Shown here: positions 49,556 through 54,110 of the stretch, piece after piece
How positions within the stretch are numbered: position 1 is the stretch's first letter
Layout of the letters: each line of letters starts with the position of its first letter
Assembly: GCA_009842675.1 (NCBI GenBank)
Contig: VYEX01000063.1
Span: 1-54,110 of the forward strand
Source: Acidimicrobiia bacterium
Lineage (GTDB): Bacteria; Actinomycetota; Acidimicrobiia; Acidimicrobiales; Bin134
Length of the DNA: 54,110 bases
Direction: 5' to 3'
Notes under the pieces: generated by a model
The model's input: only the letters and a program-made list of their open reading frames with translations
Told to the model about the DNA's origin: nothing
Database searches by the model: none
Position numbers and translations under genes: made by a program

Positions 49556-50836
49556 CTATTGGCCGAGGCTTTGGCGGTGTACCTCGAGGGACTGCCAGGG
49601 GGGCGCCCGGTGGAAAGATCCGTCTTGCATGATGGCCACGATTCGCGCACTGTCCTGGAGGATTGAGACATCGACAGTCGGATCCCCATCAATGAGCAGC
49701 AGGTCGGCAAGTCGACGCTCCTCGATGGTGCCGACATCGAAACCGACCATCTCGCCGGCCGTCTTCGTTGCAGCCACCAGCACTTCGACCGGCGTGTAAC
49801 CGAAGAGATCGACGAAGAGTTGGAGGTCGCGCGCGTTGCGTCCGACGGGGTTGTAGGGGAAGCCGTAGTCGCCCCCCGGGACGACGCGGATGCCGCGGCG
49901 CTTCATCTCGGGGTATATCCGCTCCATGGCCTCCAGCCCAGCGACTGCTCCCATCCGTTCTGCAACCGCACGGTCGATGCCGAAGTCCTCGGCCTCGTGG
50001 ATGCGGGAATAGAGCAGCCCCGGTGCCGGCGCCACAAACAGCTCATCCCGATGCTCCTCAAGCATGTCGAGCGCCTCTTCGTCGGCGAGGGTGCAGTGGT
50101 AAATGCACCGAAAGCCCGCTCGCACAGCACGCTTTACCGCCTCGGCAGCCTGGGCGTGGCACGCCAACCACATGCCCGCCTCGCGAGCGGCCACGCCCAC
50201 TGCCTGGGCCTCCTCCTCGGAGTACATCAGCACCTTGGCGCCTCCGGGGCTGAACCCATCGTCGCTGGACATGAGGAATTTGATGGTGTCGACGCCGAGG
50301 TCGGCCATGTCGCGCACGTACTGCTGCAAACCCGGAATGCTGCGGTCGTGGGTCGGGTCGTGCCCCTCGGGCACACCCATGATCCCTTCCTGGCCCTTTT
50401 CCATTGCCGAGGCGCGCAGTCGCGGCCCCGGCAGTCGGCCGTCGTCGATGTGGTCGCGCAGAGCCACTTCCATGCGCTCGCCGAGCGATCCGGCTGAGTA
50501 AGCGCTGGTGAAGCCCGCATCGAGGGTGATTCGTGCATTCACCGCAGTGGTGAGCATGTGCTCCTCGATCGGGAGCGCCATGGCGTTGATGACCTGCTCA
50601 ATCGACGACGGCCAGGTGAGATGAGCGTGCCCCTCGACCATGCCGGGCATTAGGGTGCCGCCACGACCGTCGACGACCATGGCCTCGGGCGCGTCGATCT
50701 CCTCGCTTCCGACAACCACCTGATCGATGCGATTGCCCCGCACCAATGCGGAACCCGGGAAGCGCTCGGCCCCGGTGCCATCGAAGATCTGCACGTTCTT
50801 GAAGAGGACGGCACCACCGCCGTGTCGTCCGATCAT
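49556..50836 (-). CDS. Imidazolonepropionase-like metal-dependent amidohydrolase
   Basis: 426 residues with a composite beta-domain (N-terminal NVQIFDGTG and C-terminal ADLLLIDGDP) around a TIM barrel. Metal ligands are in GMVEGHAHL (HxH), CHAQA, YHCTLA and GGDYGF. The usual carboxylated Lys position reads DTIKFLMSS. Substrate unknown; relatives cleave cyclic amides or peptides. The ATG overlaps the stop of the heme-binding-like gene (4 bases). Confidence 0.88.
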   Translation of the reverse strand: MIGRHGGGAVLFKNVQIFDGTGAERFPGSALVRGNRIDQVVVGSEEIDAPEAMVVDGRGGTLMPGMVEGHAHLTWPSSIEQVINAMALPIEEHMLTTAVNARITLDAGFTSAYSAGSLGERMEVALRDHIDDGRLPGPRLRASAMEKGQEGIMGVPEGHDPTHDRSIPGLQQYVRDMADLGVDTIKFLMSSDDGFSPGGAKVLMYSEEEAQAVGVAAREAGMWLACHAQAAEAVKRAVRAGFRCIYHCTLADEEALDMLEEHRDELFVAPAPGLLYSRIHEAEDFGIDRAVAERMGAVAGLEAMERIYPEMKRRGIRVVPGGDYGFPYNPVGRNARDLQLFVDLFGYTPVEVLVAATKTAGEMVGFDVGTIEERRLADLLLIDGDPTVDVSILQDSARIVAIMQDGSFHRAPPWQSLEVHRQSLGQ

Positions 50837-51276
50837 TGCGCATCTCCCGTGTCAGCGACGAGACCTGCCGAGGTGATCCCGGCGATGGCACAGATGTCGT
50901 CGTCGTCGGACGTTCCCCCGCTGATGCCAATGGACCCCAGAAGCGTTCCCTCGATGTCGCGGATGAGCGCCCCGCCGGCAACGGGCACGATCCCGTGCGG
51001 CAGCAGCTGGCCAATTGAGGTGAAGAACTTCGGAACGGCGTCGGCCCGCCGGGCCAGCTCGCGGCCGCCGAAACCCATGGCGAGGCAGCCGTGGGCCTTG
51101 CCCATGGCGATTTCAACTCGGCCGATGCCAGAACGCTCGTCGCGCTTGACCACCAAGGGGTGCCCGCCCGTGTCGAGCACCACCACCGTCATCGGCGGGA
51201 AGCCGTGCTCGGTCGCAGCGGCCAGCGCGGCGTCGACAATACGGTCGGCTACCGCCAGCGACAGGGGGCCGCTCAC
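50833..51276 (-). CDS. GlcG/HbpS-family (DUF336) heme-binding-like protein
   Basis: 147 residues. The family pattern is clear: VVVLDTGGHPLVVKRDE, KAHGCLAMGFGGRELA, VAGGALIRDIEGTLLGSIGISGGTSDDD. Related proteins bind heme or act beside glycolate or other degradation pathways. GTG start at 51276. Coupled to the amidohydrolase downstream, so it may serve the same unknown pathway. Confidence 0.87.
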   Translation of the reverse strand: MSGPLSLAVADRIVDAALAAATEHGFPPMTVVVLDTGGHPLVVKRDERSGIGRVEIAMGKAHGCLAMGFGGRELARRADAVPKFFTSIGQLLPHGIVPVAGGALIRDIEGTLLGSIGISGGTSDDDDICAIAGITSAGLVADTGDAQ

Positions 51277-51362
51277 GCCAGCCCCGGCATCTCGCTGAAC
51301 GCCTCGGAAATCCAGTCCGCGATAAAGGAAATAGTAGCCGCCCGATGAAATGCCGGGACCAG

Positions 51363-51368
51363 TAGTGT
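51363..51368 (+). promoter_or_regulatory. Putative -10 element of the acyl-CoA ligase gene
   Basis: TAGTGT is 7 bases before GTG 51376. Confidence 0.45.
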
Positions 51369-51375
51369 CGCAGCG

Positions 51376-52872
51376 GTGAACGAACCCTCAGTGCTGGCGA
51401 AGTTGGCCAAACGGGAGCCGGATGACCTGGCGTTGGAGGACGACACCCACCGGGTGACATGGGCGGAGCTGGACCGCCGCACCCACGCCATCGGCCGGGG
51501 ACTGCTGGCCGCGGGGGCCTCATCAGGGGACCACGTGGGGCTGGTGTGCTCCAACCGCACCGAGTTTGTGGAGGTCATGCTGGCCTGCTTCCGGGCCGGG
51601 CTGAAGATGACCCCGATCAAGACCAATTGGACCGCCACCGAGATCGCCTACGTGCTGGACGACGCCGGTTCGGCACTAGTGGTGACCGATACCCCCGCGG
51701 CCCAAGACGCGGCGGGCGACCGCCCCGTGATGTGGATTGGCGACGATTTCGATGCTTGGGTGGATGCCCAGGATCCAACTCCGTTCCCGGCGGGAGGCAC
51801 CGGTTACCGGATTCCGTACACCTCGGGCACCACCGGGCGGCCCAAGGGTGTCGAGCGCACCCTGGACTCGGAGTCCACCTTCGAGCAGTGGTGGGAGTTC
51901 TCTTCGCTGGGCGCTCAGGGATTGGGGCTTCCCCGCGACGGCAAGCACCTCATGGTGGCCCAGCTCTTCCACGGTGCTCCCCTGGCATTCGCCCTCGGTG
52001 CGCTGGCCAACGGCGCCCCCATGCGGATCATGGCCCGGTGGGATGCGGAACGGGCGGTGGACGTGATCAACGACGGCGTGACCGCCACCATCATGGTCCC
52101 CACCATGTTCCGCCAGCTCTTGGCCTTGTCCGATGAACGCAAGGCCGGGCTGGACCACGCCCGCTTGGCCACTGTCCTCCACGGCGGCGAGCCCTGCCCG
52201 GTTCCCCTGAAGCAGCGCATGATCGACTGGTGGGGCCCGATCTTCACCGAGTACTACGGCTTCACCGAAGGCGGCATGACCACGTGCAATTCGCCTGATT
52301 GGCTGGCCCGTCCCGGAACGGTGGGAACTCCCATCGGGGAGCTGGCCATCCAGATTGTGGGCGACAACGGCGAGATTCTGGGACCGCGGGAGCCCGGCAC
52401 GGTGTACTTCCGCCGTCCCGAGGGTCGCTACTTCCGCTACATCAACGCTGACGACAAGACCAACGACGCCTACAACGACTCCGGGTTCTTCTCGGTGGGC
52501 GACATCGGATATCTCGATGAGGACGGCTATCTGTATCTGTCCGGCCGCAGTTCGGAAGTGATTGTGGCCGCGGGAGTCAACATCTACCCGGCCGAGATCG
52601 AAGACGTGGTGTTCGCGGTCGACGGGGTGGCCGATGCCTGTGCGGTGGGCGGGCCCGACCCCGACCGAGGCGAACAAGTGGTGGTGTTTCTGGCCGTGAC
52701 CGACGGATTTGCCCCTGATGACGTCACCTCAGCCATCGACGCCGCCTGCACTCAGCACCTCGCCGGCTACAAGCGCCCCCGCCGCTACATCATCCGCCCC
52801 ACCGTCGACCGCGACCCCACGGGCAAGGTCCTGCGCACCAAGCTCCGCGACGAACTCTGGGATGGCGAATAG
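51376..52872 (+). CDS. AMP-forming acyl-CoA synthetase/ligase
   Basis: Adenylates a carboxylic acid and joins it to CoA. 498 residues: A3 loop YTSGTTGRPKG, A5 YYGFTEGG, A7 GDIGYLDEDGYLYLSGR, A8-type VIVAAGVNIYPAEIE, and the catalytic Lys in DPTGKVLRTKL. The short linkers and YTSGTTG suggest a medium-size acid. GTG start with TAGTGT 7 bases upstream. It could feed the acyl-CoA dehydrogenase and crotonases nearby. Confidence 0.93.
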   Translation: MNEPSVLAKLAKREPDDLALEDDTHRVTWAELDRRTHAIGRGLLAAGASSGDHVGLVCSNRTEFVEVMLACFRAGLKMTPIKTNWTATEIAYVLDDAGSALVVTDTPAAQDAAGDRPVMWIGDDFDAWVDAQDPTPFPAGGTGYRIPYTSGTTGRPKGVERTLDSESTFEQWWEFSSLGAQGLGLPRDGKHLMVAQLFHGAPLAFALGALANGAPMRIMARWDAERAVDVINDGVTATIMVPTMFRQLLALSDERKAGLDHARLATVLHGGEPCPVPLKQRMIDWWGPIFTEYYGFTEGGMTTCNSPDWLARPGTVGTPIGELAIQIVGDNGEILGPREPGTVYFRRPEGRYFRYINADDKTNDAYNDSGFFSVGDIGYLDEDGYLYLSGRSSEVIVAAGVNIYPAEIEDVVFAVDGVADACAVGGPDPDRGEQVVVFLAVTDGFAPDDVTSAIDAACTQHLAGYKRPRRYIIRPTVDRDPTGKVLRTKLRDELWDGE

Positions 52873-52875
52873 CCG

Positions 52876-54110
52876 CTACGGCTCCCACAGCAGGGTGTCG
52901 GCCATGAATTGGCTCCAGGCGAACCAAAACGCCTGGTGACCTACAATTTCGTCGCCAGCAGCATCGACGGCGCGCACCCCGCCCCCGTCTAGGCGGAGTT
53001 GCACGCCGCTCAACTCCACCACCTCGCCAGAGCGCAGCGCTTCCGCCGCAGCTTCCACCGGGAACGCCACGGGGGTACCGTCGTCCAGCACCACGCCGAA
53101 CACCTGATCTTGAACACTGAGGCGTTCGTCCACGTCGCCCACCGGGAAGATGGGTCCGCGGTCGTCGCGCCCGCCCAGCGGGTTGAAGGGATATACCCGG
53201 CCGATCCCGCCGCCCTGGGCAACAATCGTGGTGTGGGGATGCGCAGCCTTCCAGTCACCCCAGGTTGTGGTGACCACCGTGGCCTGCGGCAGCACAATTT
53301 CCCTTTGGCGCAGGGGTCCTGACACCGCCCGCCCGGTGAAAGTGTCGAACACCGAATTGGTCACCAAGTCGTACATGACCTTGTTCGACCGCGACAACAG
53401 ACCTGATGTCCGCAACACGGGCATCTCGACGCCGTCGGGCACGTCGTCGGTGAAGTAGGCCTGCGCCGAGCCGCACAGCGTGCAGTACGGCATACCGATA
53501 CGGCGCTCCCCGAGCGAGTCGTTGACCATCTCGTGGATTTCCATGATGTGGCGCGGGTAGGCCCGGGCCTCGTCGCCGATCACCACCGCGAACACGATGC
53601 CGTCATCGGGATACCAAGAGCCTCCCTCGGCGTCGGTCACGCCCGGATCGTCGAGCGCGGGGATGCAGCCCTGCGGACACGGCCGTGGATCGCCGAATTC
53701 TCGGTCGTCAATCAGCACTCCGCCCCAGCTCACCAAGCGCCAGTCGATGTCGGCGTCGGCGTCTTCGAAGAACGGCTGCCAGCCCGGCTCGATCAGGGTG
53801 AACAGCCGGCCTTTGTAGTCGGCGTAACCGTCGAAGACGGGCAGATCCCAGGCAATCAGGTGATCGGTCACCGATTGCCAGGGGCTCCTGAGGGCCACCG
53901 GATCGTCGTTCAGCGCCGCGCCGGTCAGGGATTCAAAGGCCGAGATCGCCCCGGTGGAGATGTCGCCGCCGGGGCGAACGAATCTCATGAGGTCAGACAA
54001 GATCCAGGCCAGCCGGGCATCGCCCGACACCGCCAGACGGGACACCTCGGCACCGCCCAAACCGCCGGTCCGCAATTTGGACCAGATGGAGTCGAGTTGA
54101 TCGGTGGCTG
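52876..54110 (-). CDS. DUF3179 domain-containing protein, 5' end outside window
   Basis: At least 411 residues, and the frame stays open to the window edge, so the true start is beyond 54110. DUF3179 features are visible: DDGIVFAVVIGDEARAYP, MPYCTLCGSAQAYF (a C-x2-C pair), SGLLSRSNKVMYD, SVFDTFTGRAVSG, and a C-terminal HQAFWFAWSQF. The domain's function is unknown; members are often exported or lipoproteins, which cannot be checked here. It converges with the acyl-CoA ligase gene, 3 bases apart. Confidence 0.88.
   Translation of the reverse strand, partial: ATDQLDSIWSKLRTGGLGGAEVSRLAVSGDARLAWILSDLMRFVRPGGDISTGAISAFESLTGAALNDDPVALRSPWQSVTDHLIAWDLPVFDGYADYKGRLFTLIEPGWQPFFEDADADIDWRLVSWGGVLIDDREFGDPRPCPQGCIPALDDPGVTDAEGGSWYPDDGIVFAVVIGDEARAYPRHIMEIHEMVNDSLGERRIGMPYCTLCGSAQAYFTDDVPDGVEMPVLRTSGLLSRSNKVMYDLVTNSVFDTFTGRAVSGPLRQREIVLPQATVVTTTWGDWKAAHPHTTIVAQGGGIGRVYPFNPLGGRDDRGPIFPVGDVDERLSVQDQVFGVVLDDGTPVAFPVEAAAEALRSGEVVELSGVQLRLDGGGVRAVDAAGDEIVGHQAFWFAWSQFMADTLLWEP

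Overview
The window is high-GC chromosomal DNA from an actinobacterium, most likely of the Acidimicrobiia type. The evidence is a mycothiol-dependent formaldehyde dehydrogenase, a Mec/CysM pair, a DUF222-HNH (13E12-like) gene, many fatty-acid/CoA and dioxygenase genes, and many starts with a TAnnnT hexamer 6-7 bases upstream, as expected for leaderless mRNAs. There is no rRNA, CRISPR array or insertion sequence. One tRNA gene is present.

Layout. 1-9184: E2 (partial) and E3 of a 2-oxoacid dehydrogenase complex, a LapA-like membrane protein, a TIGR01777 epimerase with an SRPBCC partner, RNase HI, homodimeric pyruvate dehydrogenase E1, an amidohydrolase and a crotonase. 9249-17025: an accessory island of visibly lower GC with a single-chain Type ISP-like restriction-modification enzyme, two genes of unknown function and a DUF222-HNH gene. 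17045-24793: Rieske oxygenase, a duplicated-domain unknown protein plus SDR, rpe, lipoprotein, clpP, DUF1214 protein, cupin, tRNA-Leu, rdgB and rph. 25039-31082: cysM, mec, thpR, pcm, mscR, ftsX and ftsE. 31207-41093: prfB, secA, hpf, comF, ahcY, phosphosugar isomerases and a CPBP protease, a block resembling the secA-hpf-comF ... sahH ... manA neighbourhood of other actinobacteria. 41146-54110: ftsH, then CoA metabolism (crotonase, NDP-forming acyl-CoA synthetase, acyl-CoA dehydrogenase, AMP-forming acyl-CoA ligase), two cupin/heme-binding-like small proteins, a second amidohydrolase and a partial DUF3179 protein.

Main discovery. The Type ISP-like gene carries a (GA)20 tract at 13313-13352, just after the methyltransferase domain. 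Downstream lie five diverged copies (M1-M5) of one module of about 39 residues, of the kind that joins the methyltransferase to the specificity domain in single-chain enzymes. Successive copies are each shifted by the same frame offset and each ends in its own stop. All three frames leaving the GA tract are open to a different outcome: one reads M1, one reads through M1 DNA into M2, and one reads through both to a C9 tract (13597-13605). Past the C9 tract all three frames are again open, to M3, M4 or M5. Two simple repeats could thus choose one of five C-termini; the lengths here (20 GA, 9 C) select M3. The remaining C-terminal specificity-like region is a separate ORF (13940-14635). I know of no described system with this architecture, though I could not search for one. 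The frames, stops and repeats are read directly from the sequence; switching and its effect on DNA specificity are inference.
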